A DNA stretch of 64,000 bases, from the NCBI RefSeq assembly GCF_019931165.1, contig NZ_JAIOUP010000010.1, positions 1 to 64,000 of the forward strand, read 5' to 3'. Source of the DNA: Schnuerera sp. xch1. GTDB taxonomy: Bacteria > Bacillota > Clostridia > Tissierellales > Tepidimicrobiaceae. Position numbers and translations under genes: made by a program. This document shows, in pieces, positions 25,802 to 35,183 of the stretch; positions within the stretch are counted from its first letter, which is position 1; each line of letters opens with the position of its first letter. The notes beneath the pieces were generated by a model. The model did not search any database, had not been told where the DNA came from, and was given only the letters and a program-made list of their open reading frames with translations.

Positions 25802-25845
25802 ATTGAAAATAAAGCTGTGGGTTACCCACAGCTTTATTTTCAATT
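25801..25845. terminator. Palindromic terminator after proS
   Basis: Two 22-base arms around a single T, with core AAAGCTGTGGGT/ACCCACAGCTTT; perfect over its full length and flanked by TTTT on both strands. Confidence 0.85.
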
Positions 25846-26123
25846 TGCTTTTTATCTGCATTTCATATATCAATGTCTATTAGGTTTAATAAATTAGCTG
25901 GTAATAGACATCCTAATGCTACTAGTATAATATTTCTAAATATAACTATACTCTCTTATTAAATGATATGTATGATATTATTAACTTGGATATGTGTTCT
26001 ATTAATGAATAAAATGACAGTACAAATATTTATCAAGTTGGAGCATAATTCTAACAAGGTTGCAATATTTAAATAAATAAGATATTCTATTTAAAAATCT
26101 ATTTTAAATTGGAGGAATTAATA
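25846..26123. other. AT-rich intergenic stretch with one inverted repeat
   Basis: No gene or known RNA was recognised here. It holds an inverted repeat TGTCTATTA (25874-25882)/TAATAGACA (25902-25910) with a 19-base loop, and a weak promoter candidate TTGCAA (26060-26065)/TATTCT (26083-26088) for the next gene. Confidence 0.4.
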
Positions 26124-26984
26124 ATGAAGAAAGTTATTTCTATTATTATATTGTTAAGTATAATTATTTCTTCGAGCATTGTAGTCTTTGCTGGGAAGAC
26201 AGATAATGAAGTTGTTTCATTAGGACAAGATTTAACTCAGGAGCAGAAACAAGAGATGCTAGAATTTTTTGGTGCAAATGAAGATGTTAAGGTAATAGAA
26301 GTTACTAATCAAGAGGAGAGAGAATACTTTGGTGATTATATTGATGAAAGTCTTATAGGATCTAAAGCTATATCTTCAGTGTATGTTGAAAAACTTCCAG
26401 AAGGAGAAGGCATTACAGTTGAAAAAACAGACAATATAACTTGGGTAACTGAAGATATGTATAAGAATGCTTGTGTAACTGCAGGAATTGAGGATGCAAA
26501 GATAATTGTTGCGTGTCCTATGAAAGCGTCAGGAACAGCAGCCTTAACAGGGGTATTAAAGGCTTTTGAAGATATTACTGGTGAAGAGATTTCAGAAGAA
26601 GAAAAAAGTATTTCTAGTGAAGAAATAGCTAAGACTGCTAAATTAGGAAGTACTATAGGAAAGGAAAAGGCTCAAGAGCTTATAAATAATGTGAAAATGT
26701 ATATAATTGAAAATAATATAAAAGATGAGAATTCTATAGAGGATGTTATAAAACAGGTATCAGAAGACTTATCTATAGAATTGACACAGGAGCAGATAGA
26801 TGAAATAATATCACTTATGAAAGGAATATCAAGATTAGATTTAGATATAGATCATATAAAAGATCAACTAAGTGATATTGCAGGTAGAATTAATGAGATA
26901 TCGGAAGAAAATACAGAGATAAAATCATTATTACAGAGAATAATAGATTTTATAGTTGACTTTTTTAGGAGAATATTTGAATAA
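26124..26984 (+). CDS. Secreted DUF1002-family protein (YpuA-like)
   Basis: A 286-residue exported protein of the DUF1002/YpuA family, function unknown. A signal peptide covers about 1-26 (KK charge, hydrophobic IIILLSIIISSSIVVFA, cleavage near FAG). The middle holds the family's ACVTAGIEDAKIIVACPM and SGTAALTGVLKAFE segments near 118-150; the C-terminal third is strongly acidic and helical, with a possible coiled coil near 240-280. ATG 26124 is chosen with GGAGG nine bases upstream. It stands between proS and gltX with no evident functional link. Confidence 0.82.
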   Translation: MKKVISIIILLSIIISSSIVVFAGKTDNEVVSLGQDLTQEQKQEMLEFFGANEDVKVIEVTNQEEREYFGDYIDESLIGSKAISSVYVEKLPEGEGITVEKTDNITWVTEDMYKNACVTAGIEDAKIIVACPMKASGTAALTGVLKAFEDITGEEISEEEKSISSEEIAKTAKLGSTIGKEKAQELINNVKMYIIENNIKDENSIEDVIKQVSEDLSIELTQEQIDEIISLMKGISRLDLDIDHIKDQLSDIAGRINEISEENTEIKSLLQRIIDFIVDFFRRIFE

Positions 26985-27057
26985 TGCTAATAGATACATT
27001 TACACTTAAAATTAACTAATATATAATATATAAGTGAAAATGGAAGGAGGATATATT

Positions 27058-28539
27058 TTGAAAGAAGTCAGAGTAAGATTTGCGCCAAGTCCAACAGGGT
27101 ATCTACATATAGGTGGACTGAGGACTGCTTTATATAATTATCTTTTTGCAAGGCATAATAAGGGTAAGTTTGTTTTAAGAATTGAGGACACTGATAGAAC
27201 TAGATATGTAGAAGGTGCTATTGAAAATCTAATAGAATCTTTACAATGGGCAGGTGTCGAACATGATGAAGGTGTATTTTTAGAAGAAGGTAAGATAGTT
27301 CAAAGAGGAGAATTCGGACCATATATTCAGTCTGAAAGATTAGATATATATAAAAAATATGTAGATCAGTTAATTGAGAAGGGCTATGCATATTATTGTT
27401 TCTGTACTAAAGAAAGATTAGACAAGGTCAGAGAAGAACAGAAAATCAAAGGGCTTATACCTAGATATGATGGACTTTGCAGAAGCTTAAGTTTAGAAGA
27501 AGCAAAAGAAAAAATAGCCAATGGTGAAGAATATGTAGTTAGACTTAAATTACCTCCAAATAAGAATATAGAGTTTAAGGATATGGTAAGGGGTAATATA
27601 ACAATAAACACTGAAGATCTAGACGATCAAGTACTATTAAAGTCAGATGGGTATCCTACTTATCATATGGCAGTAGTAATAGATGATCATTTAATGGGAA
27701 TAACCCATATCGTAAGAGGAGAAGAATGGTTACCATCAACACCAAAACATGTATATTTGTATGAAGTATTCGGATGGGATAAGCCTATCTATGTTCATCT
27801 ACCTACAGTTCTTAATAAGGAAAGAAAGAAATTAAGTAAACGTCATGGAGATGTATCCGTGGGTGACTTTAGAGGAAAAGGGTATCTTCCAGAAGGTTTA
27901 ATAAATTATTTAGCCTTAGTTGGATGGAGTCCGGAAGATAATGAAGAACTACTTACAATGGAAGAATTAATTGAGAAATTCAAATTCGAAAGAGTGTCAA
28001 AAACAGGAGGAATATTTGATAAAGATAAATTAGATTGGGTAAATGGACATTATATAAGAAATTATGATTTAGATAAGCTTACAAAGATGTCTATCCCGTA
28101 TTTAAAATTAACAGACCATATAGATAATAAATTTATAGAAGAAAATTATGATTGGATAAAAACTTTAGTAGAAACAGTTAGGGAAGGTTTATCAAATCTT
28201 TCTGAGATAACTGAAAAGGTAGAAGTTTTCTTTAATAATAAAATACAACCTGAAGATGATGAAGCGTTAAATATGTTAAAGCTTGAAGAAACTTCTACTG
28301 TTTTAAATGCTATGAAAGAAGAATTAAGTAAAGTCGATGAAGTAGATGAAGAATTTGCTAAAGGAATAATGAAAAAGATTCAAAAAAGTACCGGCATAAA
28401 GGGCAAAAAGCTATATATGCCAACACGAATTGCACTAACTGGAAATAATCATGGACCAGAATTAGTGAGTATAATCTATCTTTTGGGGAAACAAAATATA
28501 ATCAGCAGAATAAAATATGTAAAAGAAAACTATATGTAA
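27058..28539 (+). CDS. gltX: Glutamyl-tRNA synthetase
   Basis: Class I synthetase for tRNA-Glu, and in many clostridia also for tRNA-Gln ahead of amidation by GatCAB (inference). The 493 residues show the HIGH-type motif SPTGYLHIGG at 11-20 and KLSKRHGD at 258-265, with the usual anticodon-binding C-terminus. TTG 27058 is chosen because AAGGAGG lies nine bases upstream; the frame extends eight codons further with no support. No cysE gene lies between gltX and cysS, although that order is common elsewhere. Confidence 0.95.
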   Translation: MKEVRVRFAPSPTGYLHIGGLRTALYNYLFARHNKGKFVLRIEDTDRTRYVEGAIENLIESLQWAGVEHDEGVFLEEGKIVQRGEFGPYIQSERLDIYKKYVDQLIEKGYAYYCFCTKERLDKVREEQKIKGLIPRYDGLCRSLSLEEAKEKIANGEEYVVRLKLPPNKNIEFKDMVRGNITINTEDLDDQVLLKSDGYPTYHMAVVIDDHLMGITHIVRGEEWLPSTPKHVYLYEVFGWDKPIYVHLPTVLNKERKKLSKRHGDVSVGDFRGKGYLPEGLINYLALVGWSPEDNEELLTMEELIEKFKFERVSKTGGIFDKDKLDWVNGHYIRNYDLDKLTKMSIPYLKLTDHIDNKFIEENYDWIKTLVETVREGLSNLSEITEKVEVFFNNKIQPEDDEALNMLKLEETSTVLNAMKEELSKVDEVDEEFAKGIMKKIQKSTGIKGKKLYMPTRIALTGNNHGPELVSIIYLLGKQNIISRIKYVKENYM

Positions 28540-28551
28540 TGTTAAGTTTAC

Positions 28552-28580
28552 TTGAATGCAAAATGAATTTAAAGTAAAAT
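28552..28580 (+). promoter_or_regulatory. Promoter of the cysS transcript
   Basis: TTGAAT (28552-28557) and TAAAAT (28575-28580), 17 bases apart, ahead of the cysteine T-box leader. Confidence 0.55.
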
Positions 28581-28599
28581 TAATGTAAATACATGAATG

Positions 28600-28826
28600 A
28601 AAAGAGTGATGATAGGGAAAGTAAACTATAGACTCCTTAAAGAGAAAAGCTCTCGTAGGCTGAAAAGAGCTTTAAGTATAAGCTATAGTTGAAATGCACC
28701 TTTGAACTTATCGTCTGAATATATTAGTAAGGCATACGGTTAACGGCGTTATACGTAGTAAAGTGGGTATGTATCAAATAGAGTGGAACCGCGGGTTAAC
28801 CGTCTCTTTAATTAGAGGCGGTTTAT
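28600..28826 (+). promoter_or_regulatory. T-box leader, cysteine specific
   Basis: Stem I begins AGAGTGATGATAGGGAAAG near 28602. The specifier TGC is at 28695-28697 in GAAATGCACC, and the T-box GAGTGGAACCGCGG at 28781-28794. The terminator is AACCGTCTCT (28798-28807)/AGAGGCGGTT (28814-28823). Codon TGC fits the downstream cysS, so uncharged tRNA-Cys should allow readthrough. Confidence 0.94.
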
Positions 28827-28925
28827 TTATTAATGTACAATTCATTAATTAAAAAACAACAAACAATTGGCAGGAACGACTGCATAATTTCGTATTGTGC
28901 ATTAAATAAGAGAGGAGGTTTTATA

Positions 28926-30323
28926 ATGAAATTGTATAATACTTTAACAAGAAAAAAGGAAGAGTTTAAACCAATTAAAGATGAAGAGGTAACCATATAT
29001 GTATGTGGACCCACAGTATATAATTATATTCACGTGGGAAATGCTAGGCCTCTTGTAGTATTTGATACTTTAAGAAGATATTTAATTCATAAAGGATACA
29101 AGGTAAAATATGTGGTTAACTTCACAGATGTCGATGATAAATTGATAGACAGAGCTAAGGAGGAGCCCACTACAGTAAAAGACCTTGCAGATAAGTACAT
29201 TGATGAATTTATAAAAGATGCAGAAGGCTTATCTTTATATGAAGAGAATACTATACATCCTAGAGCAACAGAATATATTGAAAGAATAGTAGAATTTGTC
29301 GATGAATTGGTCAAAAAAAGAGCTGCTTATAATATAAATGGAAATGTGTATTTTGACATAACAAAGTCCAAGGATTATGGTAAATTATCAAGAAAGAACG
29401 TAGACGAATTAAAAAGTGGTGCTAGGATAGATGTAAATGAAGAAAAGAAAAATCCTATGGATTTTGCTCTCTGGAAAAAAGCCAAAAAAGGTGAACCTTC
29501 TTGGAATAGTCCGTGGGGGAGAGGTAGACCTGGATGGCATATTGAATGTTCTGTAATGGCTAAACAGATATTAGGAGAAACCATAGATATTCATGCTGGC
29601 GGGGAGGATTTACAATTTCCTCATCACGAAAATGAAATTGCTCAATCAGAAACTTTAACCGAGAAACCTTTTGCTAAGTATTGGTTGCACAATGCTATGA
29701 TAAACGTGGATAATAAAAAAATGTCTAAATCTGAATTCAACTTCTTTACTGTAAGGGAAATAAGCGAAGAATTCGATTTAGAAGTTTTAAGATTTTTTAT
29801 ACTATCAGCTCATTATAGAAATCCGGTCAATTTCAGTAGGGAACTCATGGAGCAATCTCAAAAAGGATTAGAGAGATTGTATAACGGAAAGAATAATTTG
29901 GAGTATCTATTGTCTAAAGTTGAAAAAAGAGATTTGAATTTAGAAGAGAAAGAGATGCAAAGACAAATAGATGTATTTATAAAAAACTTTATTAATAGTA
30001 TGGAAGATGATTTAAATACTGCGGATGCGATAGCAAGCATATTTGATATAATTAAGTATACAAATTCCAATTTTGATGAAAAATCATCAAAGATTGTGAT
30101 ACAATATACCTATGATAACTTGATGAAATTATCTAATGTATTAGGTATATTGTCCAAAAAAGAAGAGATGTTAGAAGATGAAATATTAGAATTAATTAAG
30201 AAAAGAACTCAAGCAAGAAAAGATAAAAATTATCAATTAGCGGATGAAATCAGAGATGAATTAAAGGAAAGAGGAATTTTATTGGAGGATACACAAGAAG
30301 GAGTTAAATGGAAAAGGATATAA
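28926..30323 (+). CDS. cysS: Cysteinyl-tRNA synthetase
   Basis: Class I synthetase for tRNA-Cys with zinc-assisted substrate selection. The 465 residues contain C27 in the [10 protein letters not shown] segment, HVGN at 36-39, the zinc-region [16 protein letters not shown], and KMSKS at 265-269. ATG 28926 is chosen with GAGGAGG upstream and the standard N-terminus; the open frame reaches back to 28833 across the T-box terminator. It heads a run of closely spaced genes: thyX, rlmB, yacP. Confidence 0.96.
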   Translation: MKLYNTLTRKKEEFKPIKDEEVTIYVCGPTVYNYIHVGNARPLVVFDTLRRYLIHKGYKVKYVVNFTDVDDKLIDRAKEEPTTVKDLADKYIDEFIKDAEGLSLYEENTIHPRATEYIERIVEFVDELVKKRAAYNINGNVYFDITKSKDYGKLSRKNVDELKSGARIDVNEEKKNPMDFALWKKAKKGEPSWNSPWGRGRPGWHIECSVMAKQILGETIDIHAGGEDLQFPHHENEIAQSETLTEKPFAKYWLHNAMINVDNKKMSKSEFNFFTVREISEEFDLEVLRFFILSAHYRNPVNFSRELMEQSQKGLERLYNGKNNLEYLLSKVEKRDLNLEEKEMQRQIDVFIKNFINSMEDDLNTADAIASIFDIIKYTNSNFDEKSSKIVIQYTYDNLMKLSNVLGILSKKEEMLEDEILELIKKRTQARKDKNYQLADEIRDELKERGILLEDTQEGVKWKRI

Positions 30324-30349
30324 GTAGCACAAGATAAGGGGGGGAATTT

Positions 30350-31108
30350 ATGAAAGTTGAATTATTAAGATACACGCTTGATGGCGAGAAGCTAATTGCT
30401 TCTGCCGCTAAGTTATGCTATTCATCGGTTGGAATTGAAAATATAGAGGAAAATCTCAACCATAAAAATACTGAAAAATTTTTGAAGATGTTAATGAACT
30501 TAGGGCATGAGTCTCCCATAGAACATGTAAATTTTACTTTCGGAGTAGAGGGAGTTTCTAGAACATTGACTCATCAGCTCGTTAGACATAGGATAGCAAG
30601 TTACTCACAACAATCTCAGAGGTATGTCAAATTAGACCAGTTTGAGTATGTAATTCCTCCTTCTATTGAAGAAGATAAAGAGGCGAAGAAGGTATTCATT
30701 GATGCTATGGAAAGAGACCAGCAATGTTATAATGAAATAACTAAAATACTTTATGATAATCATTTGAAAAGATTATTAAGTAATGGGATGGATAAAAAAG
30801 AAGCTCAACAAAAGTCTGAAAAAAAGGCAATAGAGGATGCAAGATATGTATTTCCTAATGCTTGTGAAACAAAGATAGTTTTCACTATGAATGCCAGGTC
30901 CTTACTAAATTTCTTCAGATTAAGATGTTGTAATAGAGCTCAATGGGAAATAAGAAAGTTAGCAACAGAGATGCTTAAATTAGTTAAAAAGGTATACCCA
31001 AATTTATTTAAAGATGCAGGACCTGCTTGCATAGCTGGACCTTGTACAGAAGGCAGAATGACTTGTGGGAAAATAAGAGAGGTAAGGAAGGAATTTAAGA
31101 ATTTTTAA
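30350..31108 (+). CDS. thyX: Flavin-dependent thymidylate synthase ThyX
   Basis: Makes dTMP from dUMP with FAD, NADPH and methylene-THF, a tetramer unrelated to ThyA. The 252 residues show the ThyX motif [13 protein letters not shown] starting at R79 and a C-terminal [12 protein letters not shown] segment for nucleotide binding. GGGGGGGAATTT precedes ATG 30350. It lies 26 bases after cysS. No thyA is in the window, so this may be the only thymidylate source here, though the rest of the genome is unseen. Confidence 0.95.
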   Translation: MKVELLRYTLDGEKLIASAAKLCYSSVGIENIEENLNHKNTEKFLKMLMNLGHESPIEHVNFTFGVEGVSRTLTHQLVRHRIASYSQQSQRYVKLDQFEYVIPPSIEEDKEAKKVFIDAMERDQQCYNEITKILYDNHLKRLLSNGMDKKEAQQKSEKKAIEDARYVFPNACETKIVFTMNARSLLNFFRLRCCNRAQWEIRKLATEMLKLVKKVYPNLFKDAGPACIAGPCTEGRMTCGKIREVRKEFKNF

Positions 31109-31142
31109 TTCCAATGAACAATATAGAAAGTAGGAGTAGAGT

Positions 31143-31889
31143 ATGAAAGAAGAATATATAGTAGGAAGAAATCCTGTATTGGAGATATTAAAATCTGATA
31201 AAGAAGTAGAAAAAATATTAGTTGTTAAGGGGGAACTAAAAGGTTCTATCAATAAGATAATAGGGATAGCAAAGAGTAGGAATATCATATTACAACATGT
31301 TTATAAGGATAAACTTGATCAGATATCCCAGGGAAATTCACATCAAGGTGTTGCAGCTTTAGTCGCTCCATATTCTTACTGTTTCTTAGATGATATTTTG
31401 AATAAAGTAACAAAATTAGGAGAGTCACCATTCTTATTAATCCTCGACGGGATTGAAGATCCTCATAATTTAGGAGCCATTATTAGAACTGCTGAATGTG
31501 CAGGAGTTCATGGAATTATTATACCTAAAAGAAGATCTGCTCATGTAACGCAAACAGTATATAAAAGTTCTGCTGGAGCAGTAGAACATATGATGATTGC
31601 AAAAGTTAACAATATATCTAATACTATAGACAAATTGAAAGAGCAAGGACTATGGATATATGGAGCTGATGCTGAAGGCAAAAATTATTATTTCAATACT
31701 GATTTAAAGGGATCTGTTGCCCTAGTAATAGGAAGTGAAGGTAAAGGATTGTCAAGTCTCGTTAAGAAGAAATGTGATTTTTTATTGAAGATTCCTATGT
31801 TTGGGCATATTTCTTCTCTTAACGCTTCTAATGCTACCTCTATTCTAATATATGAAGTAGTAAGACAGTGCCATGAGAAGAAAAAGTAA
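31143..31889 (+). CDS. rlmB: 23S rRNA (guanosine-2'-O-)-methyltransferase RlmB
   Basis: SPOUT-fold methyltransferase expected to 2'-O-methylate G2251 of 23S rRNA in the peptidyl-tRNA loop. The 248 residues contain the N-terminal substrate-binding domain (about 1-75), then the knotted SPOUT domain with LDGIEDPHNLGAIIRTAE, VIGSEGKGLS and the closing LNASNATSILIYE. AGGAG precedes ATG 31143. Its last 17 bases overlap the next gene, a common rlmB-yacP arrangement. Confidence 0.93.
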   Translation: MKEEYIVGRNPVLEILKSDKEVEKILVVKGELKGSINKIIGIAKSRNIILQHVYKDKLDQISQGNSHQGVAALVAPYSYCFLDDILNKVTKLGESPFLLILDGIEDPHNLGAIIRTAECAGVHGIIIPKRRSAHVTQTVYKSSAGAVEHMMIAKVNNISNTIDKLKEQGLWIYGADAEGKNYYFNTDLKGSVALVIGSEGKGLSSLVKKKCDFLLKIPMFGHISSLNASNATSILIYEVVRQCHEKKK

Positions 31890-32406
31890 TAGATATAATG
31901 AATATCTATTTGTTGATGGATATAACATTATAAATTCCTGGGATAACTTAAGAGAATTAAGTAGTTTGAGTTTGGAGGTAGCTAGAGAAGAGTTAGTTGA
32001 AATAATGGCAGAATATCAATATTATTCAGCAATTAAAGTCATAGTAGTATTTGATGCACATATGGTAAAAGGAAATAGTGGTAAAAAAGAAAATTTTAAA
32101 GATATAGATATAGTGTATACAAGGGAAAATGAAACGGCAGATCAATATATAGAGAAGGTTCTAGACGAAATAGGTAGGACTAAGCGTGTAAGAGTGGCTA
32201 CATCGGATTGGATGGAACAACAGATAATACTAGGCAGAGGTGGTACTAGAATCTCTGCGAGAGAGTTAAAAGCTGAAATATCTGATCAAAAAAGAATGAT
32301 AAAGAGAAAGAAAAATACTGAGAATAGCAAAAATGAATTGTTAATAGGAAGATTGGATGAAGATACTTTAAAAAAACTATATAAATGGGCAAAAGACCAG
32401 GAATGA
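31873..32406 (+). CDS. yacP: NYN-domain protein YacP
   Basis: A 177-residue NYN (PIN-like) domain protein; Bacillus YacP/Rae1 is a ribosome-associated endoribonuclease, so a role in mRNA cleavage on ribosomes is likely. Visible features: FVDGYNIINSW near 13-23 with the first acidic residue, VVFDAHMV near 56-63, and ATSDWMEQQIILGRGGTRIS near 110-129. The start overlaps rlmB by 17 bases and lacks a strong binding site, suggesting translational coupling. Confidence 0.9.
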   Translation: MRRKSNRYNEYLFVDGYNIINSWDNLRELSSLSLEVAREELVEIMAEYQYYSAIKVIVVFDAHMVKGNSGKKENFKDIDIVYTRENETADQYIEKVLDEIGRTKRVRVATSDWMEQQIILGRGGTRISARELKAEISDQKRMIKRKKNTENSKNELLIGRLDEDTLKKLYKWAKDQE

Positions 32407-32407
32407 C

Positions 32408-32436
32408 TTGACTATTGGAGCCAATTTATTTATAAT
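32408..32436 (+). promoter_or_regulatory. Promoter of sigH
   Basis: TTGACT (32408-32413) and TATAAT (32431-32436), 17 bases apart; the -35 starts just after the yacP stop. Confidence 0.7.
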
Positions 32437-32485
32437 TTAATTAATTAGGGGTAAAATTCAAACATACTTTTGGAGGGGATGTTTG

Positions 32486-33133
32486 GTGGCTATTGGATTA
32501 AGTTACGGGGTGGATACAACTATTTATGATAATATGGAAGATGAAGATATAGTAGAAAAGGCAAAAACTGGTGATTCTAAAGCAATGGAATATCTTATGA
32601 AAAAATATAAAAGTTTTGTTAAGCTAAAAGCTAGAGCATATTTTTTGATAGGAGCTGATAATGAGGATATAATACAAGAAGGAATGATTGGGCTTTATAA
32701 GGCTACACGTGATTATAGAAGAGACAAGCTTGCTTCATTTAAAGCCTTTGCAGAACTATGCATTACAAGACAAATAATTACAGCAATAAAAACTGCTACT
32801 AGACAGAAACATATTCCGTTAAATTCTTATATTTCGTTGAACAAACCAATATATGACGAGGAATCAGATAGGACTTTGTTAGATGTAGTGTCGCCTGCTA
32901 GAATAACTAATCCAGAAGAATTGATAATTAGCAGCGAAGAGTTATACTCAATTGAAAGTAAGATTGTAGAACTTTTAAGCGATTTGGAGTGGGAAGTGCT
33001 AATAGCATATTTGGATGGTAAATCCTATCAGGAGATTGCTAAAGAATTGGACAGACATGTTAAGAGCATTGATAATGCACTCCAAAGAGTAAAAAGAAAA
33101 CTAGAAAGATATTTAGAATTAAGGGAATCTTAA
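32486..33133 (+). CDS. sigH: RNA polymerase sporulation sigma factor SigH
   Basis: Sigma-70-family factor for early sporulation and stationary-phase genes. The 215 residues have region 2 (EDIIQEGMIGLYKATRDY near 56-73) and a region 4 helix-turn-helix (SYQEIAKELDRHVKSIDNAL near 180-199). Its location after rlmB-yacP and before the tuf/secE/nusG cluster is the standard sigH position. GTG 32486 has GGAGGGG seven bases upstream; TTG 32483 is one codon earlier and closer to it. It implies a spore-forming ancestry. Confidence 0.94.
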   Translation: MAIGLSYGVDTTIYDNMEDEDIVEKAKTGDSKAMEYLMKKYKSFVKLKARAYFLIGADNEDIIQEGMIGLYKATRDYRRDKLASFKAFAELCITRQIITAIKTATRQKHIPLNSYISLNKPIYDEESDRTLLDVVSPARITNPEELIISSEELYSIESKIVELLSDLEWEVLIAYLDGKSYQEIAKELDRHVKSIDNALQRVKRKLERYLELRES

Positions 33134-33141
33134 TTTCTCTA

Positions 33142-33170
33142 TTGACAACGAAATATCTAGGTAGTAAAAT
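33142..33170 (+). promoter_or_regulatory. Promoter of the tRNA-Thr / tuf transcript
   Basis: TTGACA (33142-33147) and TAAAAT (33165-33170), 17 bases apart, 20 bases before the tRNA. No terminator separates the tRNA from tuf. Confidence 0.7.
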
Positions 33171-33189
33171 GTTTTTTAGTGGTTTTGAT

Positions 33190-33265
33190 GCCCATGTAGC
33201 TCAGACGGTGGAGCACTTGCATGGTAAGCAAGAGGTCACCGGTTCAAGTCCGGTCATGGGCTCCA
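33190..33265 (+). tRNA. tRNA-Thr (anticodon GGT)
   Basis: Full cloverleaf: acceptor GCCCATG/CATGGGC, D-arm GCTC/GAGC, anticodon stem CTTGC/GCAAG with loop ATGGTAA (anticodon GGT, reading ACC and ACT), T-arm ACCGG/CCGGT with TTCAAGT, discriminator T, and an encoded CCA. It lies 63 bases upstream of tuf in the same direction and likely in the same transcript. Confidence 0.97.
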
Positions 33266-33297
33266 TATAAAAAAACACCCGGAGGAGTTTCCATAAG

Positions 33298-34531
33298 AAT
33301 AATAATATTTGCTAAGGAGGAATAAAAGATGTCAAAAGCAAAATATGAAAGAACAAAACCCCATATTAATATAGGGACAATAGGTCACGTAGACCATGGT
33401 AAGACAACATTAACAGCAGCCATAACAAGAGTGCTAAACGATAGATTAGGAACAGGAGAAACTGTAGCATTTGACAACATAGATAAAGCACCAGAGGAAA
33501 GAGAAAGAGGAATAACAATATCTACAGCTCACGTAGAATATGAAACAGAAAATCGTCACTATGCACACGTAGACTGTCCAGGCCACGCTGACTATGTAAA
33601 GAACATGATTACAGGAGCAGCACAAATGGATGGGGCGATATTAGTAGTATCAGCAGCAGATGGACCAATGCCACAAACAAGAGAACATATTCTACTATCA
33701 AGAAACGTAGGGGTACCAAACATAATAGTATTCTTAAACAAAGCAGACATGGTAGATGACGAAGAATTAATTGAATTAGTAGAAATGGAAGTAAGAGAAT
33801 TGTTATCAGAATATGAATTTGATGGGGACAATACACCAATAATAATAGGTTCAGCATTAAAAGCACTAGAAGATCCAAGCAGTGAATGGGGAGACAAGAT
33901 ATTAGAATTGATGAAAGCAGTAGATGAAACAATTCCAGCTCCAGAAAGGGATACAGACAAACCATTCCTAATGCCAATAGAAGATGTATTCAGTATAACA
34001 GGAAGAGGAACAGTAGCAACAGGAAGAGTAGAAAGAGGAGTAGTAAAAACAGGAGATAATGTAGAAATAGTAGGATTAACAAATGAATCCAGAACAGTAG
34101 TAGTAACAGGAGTAGAAATGTTCAGAAAGACATTAGACGAAGCACAAGCAGGAGACAACATAGGAGCATTATTAAGAGGGGTACAAAGAACAGACATAGA
34201 AAGAGGTCAAGTATTAGCAAAACCAGGAACAATAACACCACATACAAAATTCGAATCAGAAGTATATGTATTGAAAAAAGAAGAAGGAGGAAGACATACT
34301 CCATTCTTTAATGGATACAGACCACAATTCTACTTCAGAACAACAGACGTAACAGGAAACATAGAATTAGATGAAGGAGTAGAAATGGTAATGCCAGGAG
34401 ACAATGCAAAGTTTACTATTGAATTAATAACACCAATAGCGATAGAAGAAGGATTAAGATTTTCAATACGTGAAGGTGGAAGAACTGTAGGTTCTGGAGT
34501 TGTTACTAAGGTTATTGAATAATTAAAATTG
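33298..34531 (+). repeat. 1,234-base direct repeat, copy 1 (tuf)
   Basis: From AATAATAATATTT before the binding site to ATTAAAATTG after the stop codon, this stretch matches 49339-50572 as far as I could read, at an offset of 16,041 bases. The match covers the whole tuf gene and its ribosome binding site and breaks at once on both sides. Confidence 0.9.
33329..34522 (+). CDS. tuf: Elongation factor Tu (copy 1)
   Basis: GTPase that carries aminoacyl-tRNA to the ribosomal A site. The 397 residues hold GHVDHGKT at 19-26, DCPGH near 81-85 and NKAD near 136-139, followed by beta-barrel domains II and III. CTAAGGAGG precedes ATG 33329. Codon use is strongly biased to A-ending codons, as expected of a very highly expressed gene. 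The protein is identical to copy 2 at 49370. Here it is preceded by tRNA-Thr and followed by its own terminator, outside the str operon. Confidence 0.98.
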   Translation: MSKAKYERTKPHINIGTIGHVDHGKTTLTAAITRVLNDRLGTGETVAFDNIDKAPEERERGITISTAHVEYETENRHYAHVDCPGHADYVKNMITGAAQMDGAILVVSAADGPMPQTREHILLSRNVGVPNIIVFLNKADMVDDEELIELVEMEVRELLSEYEFDGDNTPIIIGSALKALEDPSSEWGDKILELMKAVDETIPAPERDTDKPFLMPIEDVFSITGRGTVATGRVERGVVKTGDNVEIVGLTNESRTVVVTGVEMFRKTLDEAQAGDNIGALLRGVQRTDIERGQVLAKPGTITPHTKFESEVYVLKKEEGGRHTPFFNGYRPQFYFRTTDVTGNIELDEGVEMVMPGDNAKFTIELITPIAIEEGLRFSIREGGRTVGSGVVTKVIE

Positions 34532-34540
34532 GCTATGAAG

Positions 34541-34571
34541 AAAGGCTAGGCCTTTAGGCCCAGCCTTTTTT
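34541..34571 (+). terminator. Terminator after tuf copy 1
   Basis: AAAGGCTAGGCC and GGCCCAGCCTTT pair with one A-C mismatch around TTTA, followed by T-rich sequence. Confidence 0.85.
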
Positions 34572-34660
34572 AAAGTAATAAAAAGTAATAATTTGGATAA
34601 TTTCAGATTAAAGCGGATAAAATTATTAGAGTAAACTGATGATTAGAAGGATTATTTTTG

Positions 34661-34689
34661 TTGACATAATTTTTAATTTGTGATAATTT
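34661..34689 (+). promoter_or_regulatory. Promoter of rpmG-secE-nusG
   Basis: TTGACA (34661-34666) followed 17 bases later by TAATTT (34684-34689); GATAAT overlaps two bases earlier. Confidence 0.55.
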
Positions 34690-34775
34690 ATATTAAGTAA
34701 TGCAGTTAACGGTGGATTATTATGTCTGAAATCAACTTGATTAAGATATATACTTTCGTGTAGGGGGTGTAGCAA

Positions 34776-34925
34776 ATGCGTGATAGAGTAATATTGGCTT
34801 GTACTGAATGTAAGCAAAGAAATTATACAACATCTAAAAATAAAAGAAACAATTCAGAAAGAATAGAACTCAAAAAGTATTGCAAGTTTTGTAAAACACA
34901 TACTATTCATAAGGAAACTAAGTAG
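34776..34925 (+). CDS. rpmG: 50S ribosomal protein L33
   Basis: A 49-residue large-subunit protein of the zinc-ribbon L33 type, with C9/C12 and C36/C39. AGGGGGTG lies 8 bases before ATG 34776. It sits directly upstream of secE, the normal Firmicutes position. The zinc-binding form implies that a cysteine-free L33 paralogue, if present, would be elsewhere. Confidence 0.95.
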   Translation: MRDRVILACTECKQRNYTTSKNKRNNSERIELKKYCKFCKTHTIHKETK

Positions 34926-34955
34926 ATAATAAAAATTAGGTAAGGAAGTGAGGTT

Positions 34956-35159
34956 ATGTCAGCTCAAACCGGTATTAAAAAGAGTAAAATAAGAACATAT
35001 TTTAAAGGCGTTAAAGCTGAAATTAAAAAAGTTACTTGGCCTAATAAAAGAGAATTAATAAATTATACTTTGATAGTAATTTTAGTTAGTGCTATAGTTG
35101 CATTATTTGTATGGATTTTTGATTTTGGAATACAGCGTATACTATCATTAATTATATAA
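34956..35159 (+). CDS. secE: Preprotein translocase subunit SecE
   Basis: Small essential partner of SecY in the inner-membrane translocon. The 67 residues have the amphipathic KGVKAEIKKVTWPNKREL segment (18-35) and one membrane helix (about 38-60), the short single-span form of Gram-positives. AAGGAAGTGAGG precedes ATG 34956. It is followed at once by nusG. Confidence 0.95.
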   Translation: MSAQTGIKKSKIRTYFKGVKAEIKKVTWPNKRELINYTLIVILVSAIVALFVWIFDFGIQRILSLII

Positions 35160-35183
35160 TTGAAGAAGGAGGGAAGGACCGAT

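Noticed and set aside
25874-25910. Inverted repeat TGTCTATTA/TAATAGACA as a mobile-element end or recombination site
   Set aside because: It is a single 9-bp pair with no transposase, target duplication or second copy in view.
28833-28925. In-frame 5' extension of cysS beginning at 28833
   Set aside because: It begins just after the T-box terminator and has no binding site; ATG 28926 has GAGGAGG and the family N-terminus.
33592-34197. Long minus-strand open frames (up to 201 codons) inside both tuf genes
   Set aside because: They are antisense shadows caused by the extreme codon bias of tuf; they have no ribosome binding site and appear identically in both copies because the genes are identical.
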